Positions 34,501-46,827 of a DNA stretch of 64,000 nucleotides are shown here, piece after piece. Positions within the stretch are counted from its first letter, which is position 1; each line of letters starts with the position of its first letter. The position numbers and the translations under genes were made by a program. Under the pieces are notes generated by a model. It was not told where the DNA came from. It made no database searches and saw nothing but the letters and a program-made list of their open reading frames with translations. The stretch lies in assembly GCA_963931865.1 (NCBI GenBank), contig OZ007511.1, positions 6,466,626 to 6,530,625 on the forward strand. The letters are read 5' to 3'. Source of the DNA: Axinella damicornis. Its lineage: Eukaryota > Porifera > Demospongiae > Axinellida > Axinellidae.

Positions 34501-34833
34501 CGTTTTTCCAATGGCAGCGAAGCAAACCTGTTCTGAACCTGTTCCGAGCTGCCCTCCAGTCAGTTGAAAACTTCCCATGGATTCTGCCAAGTTGTTAGCC
34601 CTTTCTGATTGCAAAATCTGACGGCACGTTTGCTAACTTGACCTTGAACTTTGATGCCACTGCCCGTGTTGGCATGTTGTACTCAGGCACTAAGATCATA
34701 CCAGCTAGAAGGTAGTCATATTGCTGTTATACGTTGTTTTTGTTGCATGTCTCTAGCTAGTTCAGGGACAAAGGTAGCTTGTACATTATGAATATTACAA
34801 ACATTGCTTTAGCCGCTTTGCTACTGTTTGCAG
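31560..34833. other. No gene firmly recognised
   Basis: Contains a TAGTCTCGTTCCC short palindrome (32472-32524), a CCGTATAT-type arm (33294-33385) and a few open stretches with possible splice signals: 'GACATCAACTGG...CCAACTG|GTGAGT' near 31790-31842 and a 45-codon stretch near 33895-34038 (AIQPAIYLLYKYTLPQHVV). None has a recognised domain. They could be 5' exons of the C2 gene that follows. Confidence 0.35.
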
Positions 34834-35428
34834 GTTCTGGTGAAGAAAACAACAAACCTCTGAAGCTTAACCCCGTACCAGTGAACCGTAAGAGAAGATC
34901 TGGAACTGTTACCAGAGTGGAAGATCTACCGGGACCCGGGTCCATTCCCCGTACTGACACTTTAACCACGTCCACCTCCATAGTGGTCCAGTACGTTGAC
35001 GATGATGAGGAAGGATATGACCCTTCTGCTCCCTGGGAGGAGCGTAGGGTCTCCCTTGCACGAAAGGTACCTCTAGAAGAACTCTCAGACAGTGATAAGG
35101 AGGTCGACAAGAACGATGATGTGTTCCTGCCAGTCTTGAGTCTTGAAGCGGTCGGACAGTATTGGGAGTCTGGACAGTGTCACTAGCATCTACAGTGCCT
35201 CGTTGGGGAAGGGAGACTGCAAGATCAGTGGAAGAATACAGGTCGGGGTGTGGTACAATGAAGGACAGTTGTTTGTCCGGGTGAAAAAGGGGAAGGGGAT
35301 TGCAGCTGCCAAGAAGAGCTCTGACCCCTATCTACCTGCTGCCCGACAAGAGCAAGCAGACCAAGAGGAAGACTGCTGTCAGGAGGAGGACGATCAATCA
35401 ACCCAGTGTGTACGATGAGATCCTCAAG
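34834..35428 (+). CDS. C2 gene, unit 1: linker and first half of C2A
   Basis: Begins after 'tactgtttgcag'. A charged linker ([19 protein letters not shown]) leads to [16 protein letters not shown] and [15 protein letters not shown] strand 1 of C2A, then [16 protein letters not shown] and SDPY. Two frame changes are needed: one near 35130-35145 and an 8-base loss after SDPY (near 35330) where units 2 and 3 have VKT. Downstream of it the frame reads [14 protein letters not shown] and VYDEILK, ending AAG|GTTTGT. The open frame beginning at 34779 looks like a signal peptide but is most simply intron sequence before the acceptor. Confidence 0.65.
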
Positions 35429-38400
35429 GTTTGTTCACTTGGAGTGTGGTATAGAAGATGGCCAAGAGCGCATAAGTAGATCGCCTGCCCAGAGTACTCC
35501 GGGCGGGCAATCTACTTATGTGCTCTTGAAGATGGCTCAGTAAGGATGGCTTACTTTTGCACCGTCCCTTCTAGAGTGTCCTGAGCCATCCTTCTGTACT
35601 ATACTGAGTTGTACTACTAACTAAACTGGAGCGACCTTAGACCTGCAGCCCTTTCCCACACCTGTCAAACAGCTTTTTGCCGACCTTTCAGGTTCATGAA
35701 AATTAATTTCTGAGTCTAACAATTCATGCTAATGCCTACCAGGCTCTCTCCTCAGCCTGTATTTTGAGGAGAGAGCCTGGAGAGGAGGCTAGATGACATG
35801 GTGCTTCTGCACTGGTTCCAAGAAGGGCTTCATGTTAAACACATTCACTGCTGATTGGTCACCTGATTACTCCCTCACACTGCCATGTAGAAACCCTATG
35901 GATTGATGGTGGCACCCATTCCATTCCCCATCCCCTCTATCCCTCTCCCCCCAGTACAAGCTACCCCAAGTTGAGCTGAACTCTCGTACCTCTGGCTGAG
36001 TGTGTGGGACTGGGACAGGTTCGGGAGGAACCAGTTCCTGGGGGAAGTTCGCCTGTCCCTCTCCTCCCTAGAACTCATCGACTCATCTGCTCAGTGGTAC
36101 ACCCTCCAAGATAAGGTAGTTATAAACAATCTGGGGGAGGAGGTAGGGCGGCCATGTTGCGTGAGAATCTTGTGGTAATGTGTCAGCCTCGCTCCCAACC
36201 CTCTGCCCAGCTTTCGTCACTTGTAGTACGGAAAAGCAGAGAGAGACTGGTATCTTTCCTCACATGAGCATGACGTAATCGACAGTTGGCACAAAAAATC
36301 AGAATGATTCAGAAGACGCGAAGTTTTACAACCAACGACACATTCAACACTCAGACGGTGTGTATGATATTCGCCCCCTGCTAGCTAGATACGCATGGTA
36401 AGTTACCTGGTACCTTAGCTCTTCTGGCTTATCTGAGCCCCAGTGCGCCCACGTTCAATTGAGTCCTTTCTACCACCTTTCTACCCTTGACGTCACACAC
36501 ATGAGGAAAGATATCAGGCCCTCCATGTTCTTTGTGCAACCGAAAACGGAGCAGGCCTGCATGGGAACACGGGGTTAGGGAACGGAGCAGGCCTGCATGG
36601 GAACACGGGGAACGGAGCAGCTGCTTGCTTCAAACAAACACCAAGTACTCAATCACAAGAGGCAGCATGTCGCAATCACAAGAGGCAGCATGTCGCTAGT
36701 GTGTATCAACGCCTGCACTCTCGGGGAGTTGTGGGACTTGTGGGACGGACATCCACCATGATACTACTCTACTCTCCCAAGTACTTGTAGCACACTATTA
36801 CAATGGTGAGCTGGTGAGCGTGTGGATGCCATGCAAGTAGCTTGAGGCCCCGACCGCCCGAGAGAGGGTGGTCGGGGCCTGGATACGAAGCTAGATGAGT
36901 TGCCTTGCATACGTAACACTTCTCCATGCTCGAACGTTTTCTAAATGAAACGCTGACATGCAACACATCATTGGGTGTTCTGTGAATATGATTGCATGGG
37001 CTCTTCACAATACAATGCCCTGTGGGCACCTTTGGTAGTGGTGATAGCAGTATTCATCAGACCCTCCCCTCCCTTTGTTACTGAGGGTCTGGGCCCTCCC
37101 TGGCTATGCATATTCCTGTTGTCAGGAGATGGTGCATTGGCAGGTGAAAAACAACTGCAGATAGCACGTATTCCTGCCTCAAGTGGCAAATACCATCAAT
37201 GGAAACTACATGTATGACATTTACGAGGCCTCACACTCTTACTTGTGTCCTCACGCCCTTCAGAACGCTGCAGCCAAGGGCCCCGACCTTCTGCTCTTGC
37301 CTTTTGTCTAGCTAGAAGGCTTATTGTTATGGTACAGCAATAAGCTGGTTTCATGCCCAAATTATATTATAGAGCAGCACTTTGTTTACGGTGTCCTTAC
37401 ATAATTATGGAGCAACCCAGTGAACTGTTTATTCTGGGAACACTTTCTGTACCTATAGTATAGCAGGAACCTGCCATACAAGAAGATGCTACTAGTAGTG
37501 GCTGTGTTCATAGTCTGAGTCCATACGTGTATCAAACATCAGCACACCCAGATGGCACACGCGGACAATGCACCAAAGTGTCCATGGTTAGTCTATTGAG
37601 CGAGACCATTCTCTCGCACTGCAAGAGGTGGGTGTGGCATACAGAAGTTATTGACTTGCCGACCAATCAGATTTACTAATCTGATTTTGGTGGTAACACG
37701 TGCAAGAATGTGTTCCATAACTAGGTGCCTAACTAAATGAGATCGTTTGATGATTACGCGTTCTGTAACTAGGTGCTATGTTTATGGCATTTAGGTACAG
37801 TAAAGGGCATCTGCAATAATTATCTAATGACATACTACACTGTAGTCCTTTCCGGTAGCTTGACGTTCGGGACAAAAGTTGAGCTAGTCTCGTGCCATGA
37901 CCCCATGTTGTTAGTTTGGGTCAGGGATCAAGACCGTGCTTGACCACCCTTCATCAATGCATACACTGTCTGTAGTCTAGAAATGTAGCTCAATTGTAAA
38001 TGGTTTGCTGAGTTGTATTGCAGCCCTCCTCTCTTTTGTTGTTCTTCTCCAGGAGGACAGTGCGATGGATACCTCTTTCCCGGGGAAGCTGAGGCTTGGC
38101 CTGAAGTTCTCCCCGTATCATCAGTTCAAGGATGCATCCAAGCGCAAGATGCTGGGTTCACTCCACATTTCTATCAAGCAGGCACAAGACTTACTGCCTA
38201 TGGACACGCTTGGACTGACAGACGCCACTGTCAAATGCTATTTGCTTCCAAACAGGAGTTCAAGTGCATGGGAAGCGCAAGACAAAAGTCGTCAAGAACA
38301 ACCTGAACCCGTCTGGGAAGAACACTTTGTGTACAAGAATGTGACCTTGGGGGAGCTGTCGAGTGACCGTCTAGGACTGTGATCGACGGGGTAGCAATGA

Positions 38401-41400
38401 TTTCATTGGCGGACTCCATCTGGGTCCCGGCCTCAGTCGTGCGGCCAAGCACTGTGATTTGATGGACTCTATTGGGGAGGAGTTGTCCCAATGGGAGGCC
38501 ATGCTGACCCATCGGGTAGAGAAGTTGCACACACTCAGACCAACCATGGTCCCCATGATAAGCCAACACGGAGCGTCATTTGTGCCTCCAGGAAAGGAAC
38601 TCAGTCCGGTCCAGGAGTTGAGCCCCACGCAGGAGACGAGTCCTTCGGGAGGGCAGCTTCCAACCCTTGAGTCGTACTCTTTCACCCCGCCCATTGTTCC
38701 TACTCCCTCTCCCACAGAGGTGCCTTCTAACAGTACAACCTGCGGTGCAGGAACTTGGAAAGGCGACTACGACATCACTGGAGAGGTGCTGGTGGGGGTG
38801 TGCAAAGGCGGGCAGCTGCTGGTTCATGTGAAAAAAGCAAGAGGGCTGGCGGCTGCCGACAGCAATGGCCTCTCTGACCCCTACGTCAAGACCTACCTTC
38901 TTCCGGACAAGAGCAAGCACTCCAAGAGAAAGACAGACACCAAAAAGATGACACTATACACTGTCTACAACCAGACACTGGAGGTAAGAGGTAGCTGGTA
39001 AGAAGTGCCTTCTGCCATTCTAAATTTCGAGAAATGTTTATGTGTCAAAATTGGCACATTTCGGAAACCATTTTCTACCAGTTATGGCACATTTTTACAT
39101 GTCAGATTTGGAATGAAACCAAAATTGGCAATCCTGTTCGATCTATAGGATGACTGATGTGCCATCTCTGCAAAGGATGGACATTGGACTTGGAAGAGAA
39201 CATTGCACTAGGTATGGGTATGTGAATGAGATATGAAGCTAGGGATTGTGCCATTGTGGTCAGCATAAAAGAGCTTTCAAATGGCATCCTTAAACTGATT
39301 TTAATCTCAGTCACATTTTTGTCAAAAATCACACTCGACCAAAAGGTAATCCATGGATTTTAATTAATGATTTGGGTCAAAATTGAACTGACACTAAATT
39401 AGACATCATTGGAATGCTCCATTCATGCTGATCACAATGGTGCAAATCCCAGCTTCGTATCTCATTCCTATCCCAAGATACCTAGCATATTAGTCTACTG
39501 CAGCTGCATGCCCAGTCTCATTCCCAGGCTTTCTACAACATGTATACCACCAGATTTTGATCGCTTCAGTATTTGCATACAGTGAACGATCAAAAACTGG
39601 AAATGTAGGAACGAGGCCCCCCAGGATGCCCTCCACAGCAAGTGGCTGCTAGTGTATCATGAATCAATCAAGACAAGACTTGACTTCACTCTTCATCCTT
39701 ATTGTACCATCGCTCACCAGGAGGGCTGTTTCTGCTTTCTCGATTTTTGGCAGAAATGGAGTGTCAGTCACCCTGCAAAACAGGAGTGCTCCAATTTGGC
39801 TTAATTGACATGTCAAAATGTGCCATAGTTGGTAGAGAATGGTTTCCAAAATGTGCCTGTTTTGGCCTGTGAACATACCTGAAATACATTTTCTGTTCCA
39901 TTCCAGAAGTATGACTCCTGTAATGCATGTTGATTTCTCTAGTACAAAGTTTCCATGGAGGGCTTGGCCTCCCGCACTCTCTGGCTGAGTGTATGAGACC
40001 GGGATGGGATCGGGAGGAACCAGTTTCTTGGAGAAGTTCGTCTTCCAATCTCTTCACTGGATTTGAACGACCTGTCACCGTCCTGGTATACTTTACAGGA
40101 GAAGGTACGTGACAGAATAAGCCAGTTGCATGCAAGCGAAAGTATTCATGGAATGTGTGACGTCACATCCGGTTGCTCAATTGCAGCCACGTTAAGTATT
40201 GCAGTGAATGGCAAAATCGGTAGGTGGGCGTTTGAAATGTGTGCGTGATTAAAACTATACCGATCACACAATTTAAGTGACCGCGGTGATAAACAAGAGA
40301 CCTGGACGTTCAAGACGGTGAGCGAAGTGTGAGAATCGGTTGAAGTACGAACAAGAACAAGGCCCCCCTTGCTACGTCTAGGGCCCCCCTACCTCCAGTG
40401 TTCAGGCTCTATTCCTGCATAGCTAGATTATTATACTTCGGAAGTATTAGCTATGGTTTCTGTGATGCTTATTGCCGCGGACATACTGGGAGCAAACCTG
40501 AGCGAGCTGTTGGTTCTCTTTTGGCATCGCTATTGGGAAAGTGCCTGGAACAAGCTCGCGACTGCGACCTCCGCTGCCTCACATCCATCCCAAACACACT
40601 GTCATAGTCACAGTCACTTAAGCTTTGTAGTCAGTATGGTTTTAGTCACTCGCAGGTTTCAAACCGCCCCCCTGCCAATTTGCCATTCACTGCAATACTT
40701 AACGTGGCTGCAAAAGAGCAACTGGATGTGATGTCACGTCAATCAAATTCCTTCGCTCTTGCGTGCAACTGGCTTATTGACTTGTCCTAAAACCCTCAAA
40801 CATCCTCTCAGGCCCCTTGGTTTCTGGGCTCAAAACTACTCCCACTCAGCCATCCTAAACAGATATGTGACTGTAACCGTATCTGCTAATTAACGTCTCT
40901 CCGGCAGTGCCAACCCAGCCTAGCTTAAAAACAGGCCTTGAACTGGATGCCCAACAAGGTTAGACGGCAAGTCATTTATGCCAAAAAGGACGGAAGTGGC
41001 GCCCAACTGAGGGTTTGCTACACCCGAGCCGAGACACAGCCATGCTGTTTGCACGCTGCAGGAGCACAGCCATGCTGTTTGCACCCTTCAGGTGCACCCA
41101 CCCACCTCTCCCTGTTCCACCCTTTCTGCTCACACAGAACCTATGTCCCAAGGACATTCAGTGGTGTCAACAGAAATTTGTTTAGGTGGGTGCATAATGA
41201 GATTCCTATTGGATGAACAGAACAACAAAATGCACATTAGAAGCACAAAGGGAAAAGTTGCAAATTCCAGTGGGGTACAATTGAGTTCAGTATGAAAGTG
41301 GCACACTTCACAACAGGATTTCTGAGAGCGTGGCTGGAGGTGGCTTCCTGTGGCATCCTGAAGCTAAAATTTTCATGATGTCTTATGAAGGCACTGGGCA

Positions 41401-44400
41401 GGAAGGAGTTGGTAACTAAGGGATCCTGTCTAGGTGCCATATTCATTGCTGTGGTATATGCGAGGCCATTTTGATTTTCCGATAACTTTGGGGGTGAGGA
41501 GTTGGTAACTAAGGGATCCTGTCTAGGTCCCATATTCATTGCTGTGGTATAATTATGCGAGGCCATTTTGATTTTCCGATAACTTTGGGGGGGGGGGGGG
41601 GGGGGGGGTTGTATCCACAATTGCTAGCTAGGCACCTCCACTGTAAGATTCATGGATGTATGTACAAGAACAGAACAACTGCAACAAACGTTACAAAAAC
41701 TAGCTGATAGAAATTCTAGCACCTGCGTATGTTCGAGGTGATGCCTATACATAGAAACAATACATGTAGTGAGAAACAGATAGCCAACATCTGTTAATGG
41801 GAAAACTTGTGTTTGCTGCTCCAAATAGTTGCCTACAGCTTTGCACTTAATTAACTTAAGGTGTATATACATTACGGCAAGGAGCACATCTAAAATACAG
41901 TCTGAAACCATCATTTCTGTAAATTAACAGGGTTTGGGGTAAGTGCTCTGCTGGGCAGTGAGCACCTGGTTTTGTGATGTAACCTCTATAGCTTGTGTGG
42001 TTCCTTCACTCAGGACGTGAGTGCTGTAAGCACCCACCACCCGGCCAGACACCACCCGGCCGGACACCACCCGGCCAGACACCACCCGGCCAGACACCAC
42101 CCGGCCGGACACCACCCGGCCGGACACCACCCGGCCGGATACCACCTATCATGGGGGGCTGAATCTTGGTCTGATGTTTGCTCCAACTTCAACCAAAAAG
42201 GGAATATTGTTGGAACAGTCTCCATTGCCATCAAACAAGCAAGAGACTTACCAAATATGGACACTAGAGGACTATCGGATGGATATGTAAAGTGCTACTT
42301 GCTGCCGGACAGGAATGCTAGCGGACAACACGAGACCAAAGTGATCAAGGACAATCTGAACCCCATCTGGGACGAACAGTTCACGTACAAGAACGTAGCC
42401 TTGGAGAAGCTGTCAGGAGAGAGGGTGTTGGAGGTGACCGTCTGGGATTACGATATGGGCTCCAGCAATGATTTCATTGGTGGTCTTCGTCTGGGCCCTG
42501 CCCCTGGCCATGCAGCCAAGCACAGTGATTGGATGGACTCTACTGTGGAGGAGGTGTCTCACTGGGAGGCCATGCTGGCCCAGCCGGGAGAGAGGTGGCA
42601 CACGCTCAGATCAACAATGGATCCGAGAGGTATTCATCTCTTAAAGCCGCCCTCACTGTTTCCACACCATGAAGAAACCGCAGAAGAGAGAGCTGTTGAA
42701 GAGGTCAGCAACTGTAGAGATAATAGAACTACGTAGTTCTATTATCTATGATGTGACCTAAAGCATTCATGCTCACGTCATGATAAACATTCATGACTTT
42801 CCACCTTTCGTGCCCAGACCGTGTGATCAGATCTTGATCTTCAAGCTCAGTTTATGAATGGTAGCTGAAGGTTCATGCTTTCATACCTGGTATCAGTGTT
42901 GGAACGAGGAGTGGCTGAACTCAAGGTCGCTTGTCTTCCCCTTGGCCGCCATTGCTTGCTTTGGCTAGGCTGTCATTTTGTAGTCACGAATGTGTGTGTT
43001 AATTCGAGTGAGCTACTCCGGTTTGCCACTGCGGTCCATGTATATACATTGAAGATGTCCAACAATGATCATGGCTGCAAAGATTCGAGCTAGCCTAACA
43101 TGTGGACCTCTTATTCTGCTCTCCAGGCTGCTCTGATTGACCCCCACACTGCAGGGACCAGTGTCCAAGCTGTACCCATTCACCCCCACACTGCAGGGAC
43201 CAGTGTCCGATCTCACCCCCTCAAACGGTCCTCACAAGTCCTCTCCAAGGTTTGCTAAACTTATATCCGAAATGGTCTTGGTGAAAATAGATAGTTCTGA
43301 AAATGTAGGATCTAGGATCTTTGAATTCTGAAGCCTGATGCGAGTATTATGTGACTTGTGTCTTCTTTTGTGTAGGCTCCTGCTTTTGTCAGAATGAATG
43401 GTGAAATCGCCCCAAGCTGTTACTAAAGAAGAGGAGGAGGAAGATCCACGTACGTCTGGGCCCTCCTCTCCCTCCACTTCCCTTGCGCCCTCTCCACCTC
43501 TTGCTGAGTCGCACTCAGCCCAATCCACTACCCTGCTAGGTTTGAAGCATTACAACAGTGCTGGTAGCCTTGGGACCCTTGGGAGCATGAACAGCGTATA
43601 CAGTGCTGCTGGGGGCAAGGGTGACTACGACATCGCAGGAGAGGTGCTGGTGGGGGTGGAGTATAAAGGCGGACAGCTGCTGGTTCATGTAAACAAAGCA
43701 AGAGTGCTGGCGGCCGCTGACAGCAATGGCCTCTCTAGCTGACCCCTACGTCAAGACCTACCTGCTTCCAGACAAGAGCAAGCACTCAAAGACGAAAACT
43801 GCTACGTATCAAGAAGAAGACACTGGACCCCGTCTATAATGAGACTCTAAAGGTACATGATTATGCTAGGCTCATTTCTTGATCATTCTGGTTCATTCAT
43901 TCCATAGTGAACGTGCCATTAGTTAGTGAGAGTACGTTAGCATCTGTATGCTATAGAGTATTTATACAGACCCAAACCCAACCCTAACCACACCCTAACC
44001 CATATGAAATCATTACACTCCTGGTAGGGGAAAAATTGTGCCACGTAAATTAATATAATAAATATTATAATGTTTGAGTACTTAGGATTGGCCTACAGAG
44101 ATTCTGACTACGCTGCCATGATCGCCATCATGTACTGACCTGAATGTAAAAAGTTGGTGCTGAAACTCACCTTGGTGGTGGAGATAGAAACGCTTTTGTC
44201 TCGCCGTTGGCCGCCATTGCTCGAGCGCTCTCTTCGACTTCCGGTGGCAGTACCGTTCTTAGGAAAGGCACACGAAGATTCTGACCACACGGCCATGATC
44301 GCTGTCGTTCACTGACCCTTACATGCCGAAACTCACCGTGCTGGCTAAGTTGTGAGTGCTGTAATAATGTCTTGTCTTCCTTTTGGTCGCCATTGCTCGC

Positions 44401-46784
44401 GATCGACTGAGCGTGGTTGCCGCGTGACATGTGCGTTAATTGGAACTTATTGCAATACTTAGCTTGCGCTATGGCAAGTTGCAACGCGGCTATAGCGCTA
44501 CTTTATGAATGGTACTTGAGAGCACTCGAAATAATTTCTGATATTCCCTGTATATAGCTATCATTGTGATGTGTGATAATTGGAACGAACTGTCACACTT
44601 GGCTTGTGCTACCGTTTAACCGCGGCTACCAGGAGTGCGGTTGCCCCTCGATACATAAAATGATTTCTTTGGGCGGGACTAGACTTGTGACGCGCGACCT
44701 TCGTACTTCAATTTACTGAACCTCGAACTCGGTGAAGAATGTTCCAGAACGTTAGGCATGGGCTGCAATTTTCCAGAACAGGTGAAGCTACAAGCGTTAA
44801 GTGGATGCAATCAGGGAGCAGCAGTCGAAGCGGACGCAATCGGGGAGCAGCAGCCGAAGCGCACGCAATCGGGGAGCTGCAGTTGAAGCGGACGCAACTG
44901 GGGAGCAGCAGCCGAAGCGCACGCAATCGGGGAGCTGTTGAATTTCGGGGAAGTTGTTCTGTCACTAACAACTTACCCCATTCTGTTCTACTGTTTTAGA
45001 AATTCTATTCCATTTTGTAATGGCACCCATTCCATTCCCCATCCCCTCTATCCCTCTCCCCCCAGTACAAGCTACCCCAAGCTGAGCTGAACTCTCGTAC
45101 CCTCTGGCTGAGTGTGTGGGACTGGGACAGGTTCGGGAGGAACCAGTTCCTGGGGGAAGTTCGCCAGTCCCTCTCCTCCCTGGACCTCATCGACTCAACT
45201 GCTCAGTGGTACACCCTCCAAGATAAGGTTAGTATAGACATTTGTAGTGATGCACCGATATGGGCTTCTGATGTCAAGAATTTAACTCTTTGAGCGCGTT
45301 AATTAAATTCCAAACTTCCGTGTCACGCGACGGCCGTTTCCTACACGTGCAATCAACTGGCGGTTGTGCGAGTATTGTGCCCGAGGACAGAGAATGCGTT
45401 GTCGAGAAAAGCTGAGAAGCGTCTAACCGTCCTTACTTTGTATAGGAGAACCGGGATGAGTTATTCACCATCGTGGGATTGCAGTCAGGCGGTGCTGAGA
45501 ACGTACAACACAGAACGGTAGTAACAACGATGCTGTAACAACCCGGGTAAGTCGTCTCTGTCTACCATTCCATGTGTAGTAGAGCGTGTATTGCCTTTAG
45601 AATTGGGAGGATATGATACTAGGTTACTGTGGAGGTAGTCGGTAAAGAAAGGATAAGGCAGCAAATAACTGATGATGGTACTTACAAACAAGTTACATGT
45701 ACATGTATTATGAGCTGAAACTGTTACTCTAAACTTCGTCGAGATGATGTGCTGGGTCTAATTTGGTGTGGTAAAGTTCGAAACAAGGTACTGGGCACAT
45801 CGGCAGTTTGCACTGCTTGCAGCAGAAAGTAGTCCTTTTTTTGCCTCTTCCCTTCTTGTTTGAGCAGACTACGCACACTGGCTGAGATAGCCTCCCACTA
45901 GCACACGGGGGAACCTTCGCAGGGAAGTGGCGCTCTGTAAGGCGAGCAGGTGGAGGTAGGGCATTCATGCGACTGGGACGGTGGATGTGGGTGTCGCTTT
46001 CGGCACTACCTAGGAGTTGTTTTGCAAGTTCAATCCTGAAGTGCTTGTGATCGAGTTTGCGACCTGGTTGCACCGATAAGCGATAGAGTATGTATGCATT
46101 CACAATCGCATTGTCAAAGAGGTGAAAAAAGGCTCGTCTCCACCACTTTACTGTGCGATGGCTAAATCCATAATAGGAAAGCAGCTGATCAGCCTTGTCC
46201 ACACCCCCCATGTATGTGTTATACTGCTCCACCATCACAGGTTTCTGGACATCTTCAATGCCGTCTGTTGCCAGCCGTGACCTCCGACGCTTTGTCACCA
46301 TGGAGTCATCGTGGAGTGTACTCAGCATGGTCACTGCTCGTTTGTCCATCCACCTCAGAGCAAGCATCCCCTTCTCCACCTCAGAACTCGTCACCTCTCC
46401 CTTCTTCAGCTTTGCTGCTACCACTGCTTTGGGCATCCTCCGCCTGTTCCCACGAGCAGTACCGCACGCACCGAAGCCCACTTGACGAAGAGAAGAGAAG
46501 AGGTTTGGGCTGGTGTAGTAATTGTCACAGTACAAATGGTGACCCTTGTGTTCCAATCCCTCCACTAGCTTCAGCACAACTGCATGAGTGACACCACTGC
46601 TGTCGTCAAGGGAAGTGTCCTTACCTACATGTATGTAATGTCATTCTAAATGAGCATTGTGGTTGTTTTTGAAATTAGGCATACCAACACATGACATTGC
46701 CAGCTATTGTATGAATCTCATTCTATCTCTTTCCCCTTACACTGCTGCACACACACACACACACACACCACACACACACACACA

Positions 46785-46827
<43 letters not shown>

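Noticed and set aside
34779..34833. Signal-peptide-like start ([16 protein letters not shown]) before the C2 gene
   Set aside because: It overlaps a good acceptor ('tactgtttgcag'), so it is more simply intron sequence; a cytosolic C2 protein would not need it.
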